Of a stretch of 64,000 bases of DNA, positions 24,824 to 34,590 are shown piece after piece (the stretch's first letter is position 1; each line of letters starts with the position of its first letter). The stretch comes from a bacterium. Lineage in GTDB: Bacteria; Bacillota; Bacilli; Lactobacillales; Streptococcaceae. Position numbers and translations under genes: made by a program. The stretch is taken from assembly GCA_905221375.1 (NCBI GenBank), contig CAJNCY010000002.1, positions 62,001-126,000 of the forward strand, written 5' to 3'. Under the pieces are notes generated by a model. The model was given only the letters and a program-made list of their open reading frames with translations. It searched no databases and had not been told where the DNA came from.

Positions 24824-25897
24824 ATGGCCAATATTTTTGATTATCTGAAAGATGTTGCACACGATTCTTATTACGACCTACCTTTAAATGAATTAGACAT
24901 TCTAGCCTTAACAGAAACCACCTACCTTCCCTTTGATAAGCTAGTCTCCTCAACTCCTCAGCGACTTTTAGACCTGACACCTCAGGTTCCAAGGGAGCCT
25001 AACATGTTGACCAGTAAAAATCGCCTCCAGCTATTAGATGAACTAGCTCGACACAAGCGCTTCAAAAATTGCAAACTCTCTCATTTTATCAACGACATCG
25101 ACCCTGAGCTGCAAAAGCAGTTTGCGGCTATGACCTACCGCCTCACTCTCGATACTTATCTGATTGTCTTTCGTGGGACTGATGACAGTATCATTGGTTG
25201 GAAGGAAGATTTCCACATGACCTATATGAAGGAAATTCCTGCTCAAAAGCACGCTCTCCGCTATTTAAAGAACTTTTTTGCCCGCCATCCTAAGCAAAAG
25301 GTCATTCTGGCCGGGCATTCCAAGGGAGGAAATTTAGCCATCTATGCTGCTAGTCAAATTGAGCAAAGCTTGCAAAATCAAATCACAGCAGTTTATACCT
25401 TTGATGCGCCTGGTCTCCATAAAGAACTGACACAAACCGAGGGCTATCAAAGGATAATGGATAGAACCAAGGTCTTTATCCCACAAGGGTCCATTATCGG
25501 TATGATGATGGAAATCCCTAACCACCAAATCATCGTGCACAGTACTGCCTTAGGTGGTATCGCACAGCACGATACCTTTAGTTGGCAGATTGAGGACAAG
25601 CACTTCGTCCAACTGGATAAAATCAACAGTGATAGTCAACAAGTTGACACAACCTTCAAAGAATGGGTAGCGACAGTCCCTGACGAGGAACTCCAACTTT
25701 ACTTCGACCTCTTCTTTGGCACCATTCTTGATTCTGGGATTAGCTCCATCAATGACCTGTCTTCCTTAAAGGCGCTTGAACACATTCATCATCTCTTTAT
25801 CCAAGCGCAATCCCTCACTCCAGAAGAAAGGGAAACTATGGGTCGCCTTACCCAATTATTGATTGATACCCGTTACCAAGCCTGGAAGAATAGATAA
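24824..25897 (+). CDS. Lipase-like alpha/beta hydrolase, DUF2974 (Mbeg1-like)
   Basis: A 357-residue protein. The serine-hydrolase elbow is AGHSKGGN with Ser166, preceded by VFRGTDDS near residues 115-122, which in class 3 lipase folds forms the oxyanion region. DUF2974 members are found in Firmicutes without a defined substrate. No signal peptide, so intracellular. AAGGAG precedes the ATG and a bidirectional terminator follows. Confidence 0.85.
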   Translation: MANIFDYLKDVAHDSYYDLPLNELDILALTETTYLPFDKLVSSTPQRLLDLTPQVPREPNMLTSKNRLQLLDELARHKRFKNCKLSHFINDIDPELQKQFAAMTYRLTLDTYLIVFRGTDDSIIGWKEDFHMTYMKEIPAQKHALRYLKNFFARHPKQKVILAGHSKGGNLAIYAASQIEQSLQNQITAVYTFDAPGLHKELTQTEGYQRIMDRTKVFIPQGSIIGMMMEIPNHQIIVHSTALGGIAQHDTFSWQIEDKHFVQLDKINSDSQQVDTTFKEWVATVPDEELQLYFDLFFGTILDSGISSINDLSSLKALEHIHHLFIQAQSLTPEERETMGRLTQLLIDTRYQAWKNR

Positions 25898-25926
25898 TAC
25901 TCTTGAAAATTAAATGTATACAAAAC

Positions 25927-25970
25927 AAAAGACCTAGAATACATACTTTCATGTGCATTCTAAGTCTTTT
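25927..25970. terminator. Bidirectional terminator
   Basis: AAAAGACCTAGAAT and ATTCTAAGTCTTTT form a stem between two convergent genes, with A and T runs on the two sides. Confidence 0.75.
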
Positions 25971-25984
25971 TAAATAAAATCTAA

Positions 25985-27004
25985 CTACCAAATAATCCCT
26001 TTGTAGGCTATCAAAATGAGGACTGATAGCAGGACATAAAAGGCAAGGAAAAGCCATTTCATCTTAACACAGAGCGCTACGTACTCCCGAATAAAAGCAG
26101 ATGGTATGTAGTAGCCTGCCGTCCTACATCCGAGGCCATCTCCCTTCATATTTAACTTACGCGCATAGGTACTGGTACGAAAAACATGATAGTCATTTGT
26201 AACAAAGAGGAATTGAGGTTTGGCTACCAGTTTCTCGCCTAGTTCCTTAGAAAAGAGAAGGTTCTCGTAGGTAGTCCTTGATTGATCCTCCAGAATAATC
26301 GCATCTTGGGGAACATCTGTCTCTTCAAGCAGATAGTTTGTAATGGCCTGCGCTTCAGAAATCTTTTCATCTCCTCCTTGACCACCACTGGCAATAATTT
26401 TTATGTTAGAATTCTTAGACTTGTGGTAAGCTTCTACCGCCTTATCAATTCTCCTCTTTAGCAAAGGTGTTACCTTTTCTCCGCCTAATAAACCAGCACC
26501 GTGAATGATAATAAAATCATAATGCTTCTTCTTAGGAATAAAGAGATACAAGATAGAGTACAGCATAAAACCCGTAAAAGCAAAGCCAAAAATAAAATAA
26601 GAGTAGAAAATGAATACAAATAAAATGTTTAGAAAGTGATTGGTGTAAAATAATTCATTTTGACCTCCCAATCGAAATGAAATCAAGGCAAAAAATACCA
26701 AAATGACTATTCCAAGGAGCATGGAGAGATAATTGGCCTTTGAACGTCCCTCTCGCTTCAACAAAATGACCCCATTATAGATTAAAAAGATACCACTCAG
26801 AAAAAGCAAAAAAGGAAGTAAAATAAAGGGAAATATAAAAAAAGCGAAATGAATCTTCTCATACCCATTTTGATAAAAAAGGTAGCCTAGATAAAAATAA
26901 CTGGAAATGAGAGATAATAAAAATAATACTGGATTCCACAAACTTCTATTATCCTTCCAAAATGACACTATAAAGGCTAATACAATTCCTATAACGAGAT
27001 ACAT
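25985..27004 (-). CDS. YdcF/SanA-like DUF218 membrane protein
   Basis: A 339-residue protein. About five membrane helices in residues 1-165, then the DUF218 domain: IIHGAGLLGGEKV, IIASGGQGGDE, ILEDQSRTTYENL and LFVTNDYHVFR, and a last helix at the C-terminus. DUF218 proteins (SanA, YdcF, ElyC) are linked to envelope or vancomycin barrier functions in other bacteria; the enzymatic activity is not known. Monocistronic on the minus strand. Confidence 0.85.
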   Translation of the reverse strand: MYLVIGIVLAFIVSFWKDNRSLWNPVLFLLSLISSYFYLGYLFYQNGYEKIHFAFFIFPFILLPFLLFLSGIFLIYNGVILLKREGRSKANYLSMLLGIVILVFFALISFRLGGQNELFYTNHFLNILFVFIFYSYFIFGFAFTGFMLYSILYLFIPKKKHYDFIIIHGAGLLGGEKVTPLLKRRIDKAVEAYHKSKNSNIKIIASGGQGGDEKISEAQAITNYLLEETDVPQDAIILEDQSRTTYENLLFSKELGEKLVAKPQFLFVTNDYHVFRTSTYARKLNMKGDGLGCRTAGYYIPSAFIREYVALCVKMKWLFLAFYVLLSVLILIAYKGIIW

Positions 27005-27072
27005 TTCTTCCTCCTTTAATAACTACATTTTATCATAATTATCTAAAGAGAAAAAGAGGGCATCTATCCCTC

Positions 27073-27510
27073 TTACTCCTTCATTTGACTCTCTGCATCG
27101 GCCACAACTTGCTCTAAACTTGTCTGACCAAGCTCTGCCTCCATAGCCAACTGAATTCTCTCCAATTTTTGATCCAAAACATCATGAATATGAGCACCGA
27201 CTGGGCAATTTGGATTTGGATTGTCATGAAAACTGAAGAGTTGACCAGTCTTTCCAAGACACTCAACCGCCTGATAAACATCTAATAGACTAATGTCCTT
27301 GAGGTCCTTGACAATCTCTGTCCCACCTGTTCCACGCGCTACTGAAATCAGCTCTGCCTTCTTCAACTGAGACAAGGTCTTTCTGATAATGACAGGATTG
27401 ACCCCGACACTAGCAGCTAAAAAATCACTGGTCACCTTGCTTTCCTTCCCCTTGAGAGCAATGATTATCAGCATATGAGTCGCAATGGTAAATCTACTTG
27501 GAATTTGCAT
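27073..27510 (-). CDS. Rrf2-family transcriptional regulator
   Basis: A 145-residue winged-helix regulator (SRFTIATHMLIIIAL, then SDFLAASVGVNPVIIRKTLSQLKKAELI). Iron-sulphur Rrf2 proteins (IscR, NsrR) have three conserved Cys in the C-terminal half; this one shows a single Cys (NPNCPVG), so it probably does not hold a cluster and belongs with the YwnA/CymR-like branch. Targets are unknown. It is separated from the metallophosphoesterase gene by 75 bases. Confidence 0.88.
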   Translation of the reverse strand: MQIPSRFTIATHMLIIIALKGKESKVTSDFLAASVGVNPVIIRKTLSQLKKAELISVARGTGGTEIVKDLKDISLLDVYQAVECLGKTGQLFSFHDNPNPNCPVGAHIHDVLDQKLERIQLAMEAELGQTSLEQVVADAESQMKE

Positions 27511-27585
27511 CCTCTTCTCCTTTTTACGAGGCTCCCCTGCCTCTACTCTTCTTTTTCTTTTATTATACCCTTTTTAGTTGTAATG

Positions 27586-28428
27586 TCAATCGTTACCACT
27601 TTTCAACCAAGCATCTAATTCCCTATCATAACCCTCTTTCTGGGCTAATTCTCTCAGAAATTCCTGATGATGAGTATGGTGGATACCATTGACCAGACTT
27701 TCATAGTAAACCTCAAAATAGGGAAGTTTGAGGTCTTTAGCCAGCTGCAATTCAGCTGCCACATCGTAGTCTACCCGTCGGAAGTCCATATCTACCAAGC
27801 CCTTGCCATCAAACTCTAAAATCATATACTGGGCCCGCAAGTCCTTCCGTAACTGGGCATCTAGAAAGAAAGGCTGGCCAATTGAACCCGGATTGACAAT
27901 TAATTGCCCACCAGTCCCGTAACGAAGCAACTGCTGGTGAATATGACCATATACAGCAATATCACAAGGGGGATTGGTCACCAAACGGTCAAAGTCTTCT
28001 TGCGCTCCAGTATGAATCAACTCTCTCCCCCAGTTCTTATCAGGAAGATGGTGGCTAATTCCTACCGTCAAATCACCAAACTGACGATGAATCTGGAGTG
28101 GTTGATTGTGGAGCAGTTCAATTTCTTCTAGGGAAATTTCCTCTAAAACATACTGGCACTGACGCAAGAGATAGCGTTGACTGGGACGAGTACTATCCAA
28201 TTCCTTGCGGACACCATGCCAAAGACTGTCTTCCCAGTTTCCCAAAACTCTAGCCGTAATCGGTAGTTGATCCAACAAGTCCAAAATCCTTCTACGCCCT
28301 GTCCCTGGCATGAGAATGTCTCCCAAAAGCCAGTATTCATCCACTCCTAGCTGCCGAGCATCTGCCAAAACAGCCTCCAAGGCGGTGGTATTTCCATGAA
28401 TATCTGAAAGAAGAGCTATTTTCGTCAT
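27586..28428 (-). CDS. Calcineurin-like metallophosphoesterase
   Basis: A 280-residue phosphoesterase. The metal ligands run SDIHGN near residues 8-13, WLLGDILMPG near 35-44, GNWED near 65-69, and GISHH and YGHIHQQ later. The family includes YfcE/MJ0936-type phosphodiesterases; the substrate is unknown. ATG 28428 has GAGGAG at the right spacing, whereas ATG 28434 directly abuts it. Confidence 0.85.
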   Translation of the reverse strand: MTKIALLSDIHGNTTALEAVLADARQLGVDEYWLLGDILMPGTGRRRILDLLDQLPITARVLGNWEDSLWHGVRKELDSTRPSQRYLLRQCQYVLEEISLEEIELLHNQPLQIHRQFGDLTVGISHHLPDKNWGRELIHTGAQEDFDRLVTNPPCDIAVYGHIHQQLLRYGTGGQLIVNPGSIGQPFFLDAQLRKDLRAQYMILEFDGKGLVDMDFRRVDYDVAAELQLAKDLKLPYFEVYYESLVNGIHHTHHQEFLRELAQKEGYDRELDAWLKSGND

Positions 28429-28539
28429 ATCCATCTCCTCGTTTTTTCTCTTGCAATAAGTATAACATAAAAAGTCACAGCTAGAGAAATCTAGCTTTTT
28501 TTGATATACTAGATAAAGATATTAGACAAGAGGAAGCGA

Positions 28540-29190
28540 ATGACCCCGAATAAAGAAGATTATCTAAAATGTATTTATGAAATCGGCATAGACCTGCATA
28601 AAATTACCAACAAGGAAATTGCTGCTCGCATGCAAGTCTCTCCCCCTGCCGTAACTGAAATGATTAAACGGATGAAGAGTGAAAACCTCATCCTCAAGGA
28701 CAAGGAATGTGGCTATCTACTGACTGATCTCGGACTCAAACTGGTCTCTGAGCTCTATCGTAAACACCGCTTGATTGAAGTTTTTCTAGTTCATCATTTA
28801 GACTATACGAGTGACCAGATTCACGAGGAAGCTGAGGTTTTGGAACATACTGTATCGGACCTCTTCGTGGAAAGACTGGATAAACTGCTCGGATTCCCCA
28901 AGACCTGCCCCCACGGAGGAACCATTCCAGCCAAGGGAGAACTTCTGGTTGAAATCAATAACCTACCACTAGCTGATATCAAGGAAGCTGGCTCCTACCG
29001 TCTGACTCGAGTGCACGATAGTTTTGACATTCTCCATTATCTGGATAAGCACTCACTTCACATCGGAGATCCGCTCCAAGTCAAGCAGTTTGATGGTTTC
29101 AGCAATACCTTCACTATCCTCACTAAAAATGAAGATTTACAAGTGAATATGGACATTGCCAAACAACTCTATGTCGAGAAAATCGACTAA
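28540..29190 (+). CDS. psaR: Manganese-dependent repressor PsaR (DtxR/MntR family)
   Basis: A 216-residue metalloregulator. Winged helix at 1-70 (KEDYLKCIYEI, MQVSPPAVTEMIKRM), dimerisation domain with metal ligands (HRLIEVFLVHHL, EAEVLEHTVSDLFVERLD), and a C-terminal SH3-like (FeoA) domain. It represses psaBCA when manganese is sufficient; zinc can antagonise it in pneumococcus. A matching palindrome lies over the psaBCA promoter at 40476-40514. It stands alone with its own terminator. Confidence 0.92.
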   Translation: MTPNKEDYLKCIYEIGIDLHKITNKEIAARMQVSPPAVTEMIKRMKSENLILKDKECGYLLTDLGLKLVSELYRKHRLIEVFLVHHLDYTSDQIHEEAEVLEHTVSDLFVERLDKLLGFPKTCPHGGTIPAKGELLVEINNLPLADIKEAGSYRLTRVHDSFDILHYLDKHSLHIGDPLQVKQFDGFSNTFTILTKNEDLQVNMDIAKQLYVEKID

Positions 29191-29210
29191 TTTCTCAAGT
29201 CCCCTACCAA

Positions 29211-29237
29211 CCCTGAAAGTTTAATTTTCAGGGTTTT
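29211..29237 (+). terminator. Terminator of psaR
   Basis: CCCTGAAAGTTTAATTTTCAGGG stem followed by TTTTATTT, 20 bases after the stop. Confidence 0.8.
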
Positions 29238-29309
29238 ATTTCTATTATTTGATTTTACTTTCATTTAGTTGTAGAATGTTTGTAAAAAACAAGAAAGATA
29301 CCTTAAACT

Positions 29310-30020
29310 ATGAAAAAATCACTAAAAATTTTTGCGACATCTAAATGGTTTGACCTCTTCGGAGTTGCTTTGGTCGTTGGGATTGCGATTGCATCTGGTT
29401 ACCTCAACTCACGACTCGACAAATTTGTAGACTGGGGACCATGGACTGCCCTTGTACCCTTTGGATTGATTTCCGTAACCAACGTTGGGATTTCCATGTT
29501 GTCCACTCGTTTCACGGGAAAATTAAGCAAATGGGGAAATTACTTTGGTATTATTAATACCATTTTGTCTGGCACCATTGATTATATCCTTGGAAATAAG
29601 GCGGCCATCATCACCTATCCCGTCACCTTCCTCATTTATACCTTTGCTATTAAAAAATGGGAAGCTTCGCAAGAAGGCAGACCCAACCAAATGAGCCAAA
29701 AACAGGTAAAATTGGCGGCCATTGTCATTTCAATCATCGCCTTCCTCTTTGCCTTTGTGACCAACTATATCGGCTATGGGGGCAAGATGAATCTCCTTGC
29801 CTACGTAACAACTATTGCCTTCGCACTGTCCCTCATTGCCAATGCTTTGAATGCATTGAAACTGACAACTCAGTGGGAATTTTGGTTGATTTACAATTTC
29901 GTTCAGCTGACAAAGGCTGGCATTCAAGGAAATTTTGCCAATATCGGAAAATACATCTTTTATATCCTCAATGCAATCGGAGCTTTATTTGTCTGGAATG
30001 ATGAAGAAGTGGAACAATAG
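29310..30020 (+). CDS. PnuC-like nicotinamide nucleoside transporter family protein
   Basis: A 236-residue integral membrane protein with about six or seven helices. Segments such as DWGPWTALVPFGLISVTNVG, NTILSGTIDYILGN, WEFWLIYNFVQLTKAGIQGNF and the C-terminal AIGALFVWNDEE resemble PnuC transporters, which admit nicotinamide riboside. The WxxWxxxN-like motif of PnuC is partly visible (WEFWLIYN). It lies alone next to psaR with no NAD gene beside it. Assignment rests on the overall pattern. Confidence 0.65.
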   Translation: MKKSLKIFATSKWFDLFGVALVVGIAIASGYLNSRLDKFVDWGPWTALVPFGLISVTNVGISMLSTRFTGKLSKWGNYFGIINTILSGTIDYILGNKAAIITYPVTFLIYTFAIKKWEASQEGRPNQMSQKQVKLAAIVISIIAFLFAFVTNYIGYGGKMNLLAYVTTIAFALSLIANALNALKLTTQWEFWLIYNFVQLTKAGIQGNFANIGKYIFYILNAIGALFVWNDEEVEQ

Positions 30021-30139
30021 GAGGAAACTCAAATAAAGAAATCTAATAGAATCTCCTTACTAAAATTTTTTATCATTTTACTTGTAACTTCCATTCTTTT
30101 GGAGTAGAATGAAGCTAGATAAAAGAGGGAGGTCTTGTC

Positions 30140-30553
30140 ATGAAAAATCTCTTTAGAATCCATTTTGCAGCCATCGTAGTCAGCGATTTGCTACTATTTG
30201 CATTTTTTAGCACTAGACCCGAGACAGCTTTAGAATGGCTCTTGCTCTCTGGTTTTATTTTCCTCCTTGCTCAAGGACTCCTGCTATTTCGCTTTCTTGT
30301 CCGACTCAAACATCAATTCGCTGAGATTGATCCTCAAATCAGTAAAAAGATTCGCTTCTACTATTTAGGGGTTCTCACCATTGATTTTCTATTTTTTGTC
30401 CTTTTATCCTTCGTTAGTTCTCAGCGATTTTCCACTCTTATACCAATCGTCACTGCTTGCCATTCTACTTTATATTATCGGACAACTGACTACCTAAGAG
30501 AAAACTATCTAGACTTTTACGACAAACACATCTCTTTGTGGGAGTGTCTCTAG
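30140..30553 (+). CDS. Small membrane protein, first of a tandem pair
   Basis: A 137-residue protein with four predicted membrane helices. Its neighbour has the same length, the same helix spacing and a similar end (this one SLWECL, the neighbour SFWNIL), so the two are diverged duplicates. I recognise no family. GGGAGG precedes the ATG, with a promoter-like region in the preceding 100 bases. Confidence 0.7.
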   Translation: MKNLFRIHFAAIVVSDLLLFAFFSTRPETALEWLLLSGFIFLLAQGLLLFRFLVRLKHQFAEIDPQISKKIRFYYLGVLTIDFLFFVLLSFVSSQRFSTLIPIVTACHSTLYYRTTDYLRENYLDFYDKHISLWECL

Positions 30554-30571
30554 TGAAAAGGAGGTTTTATC

Positions 30572-30985
30572 ATGAAAAAAATCATCTATATCAAAACCAT
30601 TCAACTCCTTATCATCGATGGAATCATGCTGGCATTTTTGACATTTAAAGAGGGACTTACGTGGGATTGGATTTTGATTTATAGCGATTGGCTCATCTTC
30701 TTTCATCCTGTACTATTGACCTATCTTTCCAATCAACTTTGTGACCACTTCAGTCAACTCTATTCCCAGATTAGACCGAGATTCTGGCGTTTTACCTTAC
30801 AAATCCTCCTCTGGGATAGCCTGATAATTCTCTCCTTGCTGTTTTTAAGGAGTGTCCCACTTTTCCTTCAGGGAAGTCTCCTCATCCTAGGACATCTCGT
30901 CCCTTCCTATCGCACCTGCCAAAGCCTGAAAAGAGACTTCCCAAAAGCCTATCAAGACCCCATTTCATTTTGGAATATTTTATGA
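30572..30985 (+). CDS. Small membrane protein, second of a tandem pair
   Basis: A 137-residue, four-helix membrane protein starting 18 bases after the first copy, with its own AGGAGG site. Sequence identity to the first copy is low but length, topology and both termini correspond (MKK start, SxW.xL end). The two may form a heteromeric complex. Function unknown. Confidence 0.7.
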   Translation: MKKIIYIKTIQLLIIDGIMLAFLTFKEGLTWDWILIYSDWLIFFHPVLLTYLSNQLCDHFSQLYSQIRPRFWRFTLQILLWDSLIILSLLFLRSVPLFLQGSLLILGHLVPSYRTCQSLKRDFPKAYQDPISFWNIL

Positions 30986-30987
30986 TA

Positions 30988-31026
30988 GATAAGAAAAACC
31001 AAGCCGGCTGGCTTGGTCTTTCTTAT
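30988..31026. terminator. Bidirectional terminator overlapping the dtd stop
   Basis: GATAAGAAAAACCAAGCC / GGCTTGGTCTTTCTTATC is nearly palindromic and serves the small membrane-protein pair and the convergent dtd-side operon. Confidence 0.8.
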
Positions 31027-31466
31027 CTATTTTTCGTATCAAGGATAATGGTAACAGGTCCGTCATTGACCAGCTCAACCTGCATATCTGCTCCAAAGAT
31101 GCCTGTCTGAACGGGCACTTCTTGCGCTAATTTTTGATTGAAAACATCATAGAAGTCTGATGCCATATCAGGTTTGGCTGCCCCTGTAAAGGCTGGACGA
31201 TTGCCTTTCTTAGTATCCGCAAAGAGGGTAAACTGAGAAATAGAGAGGATTTCTCCTTCAATATCTTTGACAGACAGGTTCATCTTGCCTTCTGCGTCTG
31301 AAAAAATCCGCATGTTGACAAGCTTTCTCACAGCATAGTCCAAATCTTCCTCTTGGTCCTCTGGTCCAACACCAACCAGCAATAAGAGTCCCTGATTGAT
31401 TTTTCCCTGAATCTGACCTTCGATACTGACTTGGGCTTTTTTAACCCGTTGGATAATGATTTTCAT
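31023..31466 (-). CDS. dtd: D-aminoacyl-tRNA deacylase
   Basis: A 147-residue protein of the DTD1 family. The catalytic [10 protein letters not shown] segment (family SQFTL) is near residues 76-85, and the Gly-cisPro type motif is in the C-terminal half (NDGPVTI). It removes D-amino acids, and glycine, from tRNA. Directly downstream of relA by 29 bases, the usual Firmicutes pair. Confidence 0.95.
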   Translation of the reverse strand: MKIIIQRVKKAQVSIEGQIQGKINQGLLLLVGVGPEDQEEDLDYAVRKLVNMRIFSDAEGKMNLSVKDIEGEILSISQFTLFADTKKGNRPAFTGAAKPDMASDFYDVFNQKLAQEVPVQTGIFGADMQVELVNDGPVTIILDTKNR

Positions 31467-31495
31467 AATAGCCTTTCTAGTAAGAGCTAGGACAA

Positions 31496-33718
31496 TTAGC
31501 CATTGGTCCGTTTGACAGAGTAAACTTCTGGCACACTCTTAATCTTGTCCACGACTGTGGTCAATGTAGAGAGGTTGGCAATACCGAAGGACACATGAAT
31601 ATTAGCAAACTTCATATCCTTGGTTGGTTGGGCGTTGACTGTTGAGATATTCTTGGTTGTGTTGGAAAGAACTTGCAGTACATCGTTCAACAGTCCTGTA
31701 CGGTTGAGGCCGTAAATATCGATATGGGCCATATACTCCTTATTTGAGCTAGAGTACTGATCTTCCCACTCCACATCAAGAAGTCGTTGCTCGTAGTTTT
31801 CTTGGGCACGCAGGTTCATACAGTCCACACGGTGAATAGCCACACCACGACCCTTGGTAATGTAGCCAACAATATCGTCACCAGGAACAGGATTACAGCA
31901 CTTGGCAATCCGCACTAGGAGACCTGATGCACCTTCAATGACCACACCACCCTCATGCTTGACCTTGAGGGTTTCTTTATTTTCAACCTTGACCTCGCCG
32001 CCTTTGACAAGTTCTTCTGCCTCCGCCTTGGCCTTGGCACGTTCTTCTTCACGACGTTCCTTTTCAGTCAGACGGTTAAAGACAGTAATAGCACCGATTT
32101 CTCCAAAACCAATGGCCGCAAAGAGAGATTCTTCTGTCTTGTAGCTGGTCTTTTGCAGCACTTGATCCATATGGCGCTTGTCCATAAATTTATTGGCCAC
32201 ATAGCCATTTTCTTGGAACTGGGCCATCAGCATCTCACGACCCTTGTTGACAGACAATTCCTTATCTTGGTTTTTGAAGAACTGACGAATCTTGTTACGC
32301 GCCTTGCTGGTCTTGACCATATTGAGCCAATCACGGCTTGGTCCAAAGGAGTTAGGGTTGGTGACAATTTCAACCTGATCCCCTGTCTTGAGCTTGGTTG
32401 TTAGTGGAACCATACGACCATTGACCTTGGCACCAGTCGCTTTTTCACCGACTTTGGTATGGATTTCGTAGGCAAAGTCAATCGGTCCTGAATCTTTTGG
32501 AAGGGAACGAACAGCTCCATCTGGAGTAAAGACATAAATCTCCTCAGCCAAATAGTTTTCTTTAACAGAATCCACAAATTCCTTGGCATCATCAGCCTGA
32601 TCTTGGAGTTCCATCATCTCCTTGATCCAGTTCATCCCAATAGCTGATTCCTTGCTGTTAACCTGCCCCTTAATGCCTTTCTTATAAGCCCAGTGAGCTG
32701 CAACCCCATACTCAGCAACCTCATGCATTTCCTTGGTCCGAATCTGGAACTCAATCGGCCCTTTTGGCCCATAAACCGTCGTATGGATAGATTGGTAACC
32801 ATTGGCCTTGCGGTTGGCGATATAGTCTTTGAAACGACCAGGCATGGGTTTCCAAAGCTCATGTACATAACCAAGCATGGCATAAACATCACTTTGGGTA
32901 TCCAAAATACAACGAATAGCAATCAGGTCATAGATTTCCTCAAACCGTTTTCTCTTATCCTGCATTTTGCGGAAGATCGAGTAAATATGCTTGGGACGAC
33001 CGTAAATCTTCCCTTTTAGGTGACGATCTGTCGTATATTCCTCTAATTTTGTGACTACCTCATCCACCAAGGCTTCACGCTCTCTGCGCTTTTCCTTCAT
33101 CATATGGGTAATCTTATAAAACTCCGTTGGGTTGAGATAACGGAAAGACAGGTCTTCTAATTCCCATTTGACGCTAGAAATCCCCAAACGGTGAGCAAGT
33201 GGTGCATAGATTTCCATAGTTTCTTTGGAAATGCGCTCCTGCTTGTCTTTTCTAAGATGTTTCAGGGTCCGCATATTGTGCAAGCGATCAGACAGTTTGA
33301 CCAAGATAACACGGATGTCCTCAGACATAGCCATGAGCATCTTGCGGTGGTTTTCAGCCAACTGCTCCTCGTGAGACTTGTACTTGACCTTACCGAGCTT
33401 TGTAACTCCATCGACAATCACGCGCACATCAGGACCAAACTCTCTTTCCAAATCATCCAAGGTCGCATCAGTATCTTCCACCACATCATGCAAGAAACCA
33501 CAAGCTACTGTTACAGCATCCAGCTTGAGTTTGGCTAAAATACCTGCCACTTGGATGGGGTGAATGATATAAGGCTCACCTGATTTGCGATATTGACCAC
33601 TATGGCATTCCACCGCATAGACCAAGGCCTTATGGACAAAATGAACATCCTCTTCCGTTAAATATTCTTTGGTTAAAGCGACAACTTCTTCGCCTGTTAA
33701 ATTCACTTCTTTTGGCAT
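31496..33718 (-). CDS. relA: Bifunctional (p)ppGpp synthetase/hydrolase
   Basis: A 740-residue long RSH protein. Order of domains: HD hydrolase (HDVVEDT near residue 77), synthetase (RelA_SpoT, with [13 protein letters not shown] and [10 protein letters not shown]), TGS ([18 protein letters not shown]), a zinc-finger-like region with CCNPVPGDD, and an ACT domain at the end. It makes and degrades the stringent-response alarmone in response to stalled ribosomes. The preserved HD residues argue that the hydrolase is active. Confidence 0.95.
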   Translation of the reverse strand: MPKEVNLTGEEVVALTKEYLTEEDVHFVHKALVYAVECHSGQYRKSGEPYIIHPIQVAGILAKLKLDAVTVACGFLHDVVEDTDATLDDLEREFGPDVRVIVDGVTKLGKVKYKSHEEQLAENHRKMLMAMSEDIRVILVKLSDRLHNMRTLKHLRKDKQERISKETMEIYAPLAHRLGISSVKWELEDLSFRYLNPTEFYKITHMMKEKRREREALVDEVVTKLEEYTTDRHLKGKIYGRPKHIYSIFRKMQDKRKRFEEIYDLIAIRCILDTQSDVYAMLGYVHELWKPMPGRFKDYIANRKANGYQSIHTTVYGPKGPIEFQIRTKEMHEVAEYGVAAHWAYKKGIKGQVNSKESAIGMNWIKEMMELQDQADDAKEFVDSVKENYLAEEIYVFTPDGAVRSLPKDSGPIDFAYEIHTKVGEKATGAKVNGRMVPLTTKLKTGDQVEIVTNPNSFGPSRDWLNMVKTSKARNKIRQFFKNQDKELSVNKGREMLMAQFQENGYVANKFMDKRHMDQVLQKTSYKTEESLFAAIGFGEIGAITVFNRLTEKERREEERAKAKAEAEELVKGGEVKVENKETLKVKHEGGVVIEGASGLLVRIAKCCNPVPGDDIVGYITKGRGVAIHRVDCMNLRAQENYEQRLLDVEWEDQYSSSNKEYMAHIDIYGLNRTGLLNDVLQVLSNTTKNISTVNAQPTKDMKFANIHVSFGIANLSTLTTVVDKIKSVPEVYSVKRTNG

Positions 33719-33796
33719 CTCTACTCTCCAATTCTTCCTACCATTTTATCACTTTTTTAAGAATATGAAAACTAGATTGGAACAGAATAAGAAAAA

Positions 33797-33829
33797 ATAA
33801 TTCAGAATTGCTTAATAATTCTGAATTAT
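33797..33829 (+). promoter_or_regulatory. Perfect 13-base inverted repeat
   Basis: ATAATTCAGAATT-GCTTAAT-AATTCTGAATTAT, directly followed on the plus strand by a TATAAT box (33835-33840). On the minus strand it is followed by a T run, so it could also be a terminator, but no minus gene ends here. Confidence 0.4.
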
Positions 33830-33909
33830 CGGTCTATAATATATTACGAAGTTAGATTTTAAACTTAGGTGATAGAAGGAGAGATAGAAGAACGGAAACC
33901 ATATTGTAA

Positions 33910-34011
33910 CCAAAAGACTTTCTGACTTCCCCAATTCCATTGAAGATACGAAAGATAAACGGTGGAACTCGTGTCACATACACTGGTACCTTGACTGGAT
34001 TTTGGAATTAA
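33910..34011 (+). pseudogene. C-terminal remnant of a paralogue of the neighbouring secreted protein
   Basis: The frame ending at 34011 reads LKIRKINGGTRVTYTGTLTGFWN. Its end can be aligned with that of the 87-residue protein at 34204 (GVYATYEGQLTPLQY): G, TY, G and LT positions agree and both stop at the same place. Upstream the frame is closed by a stop and no start remains. The following BOX repeat begins at its stop codon. Confidence 0.4.
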
Positions 34012-34153
34012 TACTCAATGAAAATCAAGGAGAAAACTAGGAAACTAGTCGCAGGTTGCTCAAAGCACCGCTTTGAGGTTGTAGACAAGACTGACAAAGT
34101 CAGTCCGGTAAGGCGACATTGACGCGGTTTGAAGAGATTTTCGAAAAGTATAA
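34012..34153. repeat. BOX element with boxB module
   Basis: Starts TACTCAATGAAAATC, contains the boxB-like GCTCAAAGCACCGCTTTGAGG hairpin, the GGTAAGGCGACATTGACG core, and ends GATTTTCGAAAAGTA. Confidence 0.85.
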
Positions 34154-34203
34154 AAATCCTCAAGATACTTTCTTTTATCCTTTAGTTTATAAGGAGAACA
34201 CAT

Positions 34204-34467
34204 ATGAAAAAAACTGCTATTTCTATCTTTGCTCTCCTAGTGTTAGGAGTTAGCTGTTTGTTCTTATTCAACCAGCAAAGCTATAAAAAAACAGTCGTTC
34301 AATACTATGCTAACGACCAGAACCTGCCCAGTAGGATAAGTTATAGTGAATATAGCGATAAACGAGAAGCCAACTACGGTGGCACTCTAAACATTACATC
34401 TATCAAACAAGCTAATGACGGAGTTTATGCAACCTATGAAGGGCAATTGACACCTCTCCAATATTGA
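34204..34467 (+). CDS. Short secreted/membrane-anchored protein, possibly YxeA-like
   Basis: An 87-residue protein with an N-terminal hydrophobic signal-anchor (about 5-24) and a small extracellular domain ending TYEGQLTPLQY. Size and layout recall the YxeA/DUF1093 family, but it is shorter than usual and the match is not certain. AAGGAG precedes the ATG, and a BOX element and a decayed paralogue lie just upstream. Confidence 0.55.
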   Translation: MKKTAISIFALLVLGVSCLFLFNQQSYKKTVVQYYANDQNLPSRISYSEYSDKREANYGGTLNITSIKQANDGVYATYEGQLTPLQY

Positions 34468-34476
34468 TAAATTGAT

Positions 34477-34511
34477 AACCAGCCTGTCTTCATCTAGTCA
34501 TGCTGGTTTTT
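34477..34511 (+). terminator. Terminator of the small secreted protein gene
   Basis: AACCAGC ... GCTGGTT stem followed by TTTAAG, 10 bases after the stop. Confidence 0.6.
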
Positions 34512-34590
34512 AAGTTCATTCTAAATCCTTACCTATTCTTCCCAACTGTGCTATACTTAATTTAGTACATTCTTTGAGATTGGAGCCAAT

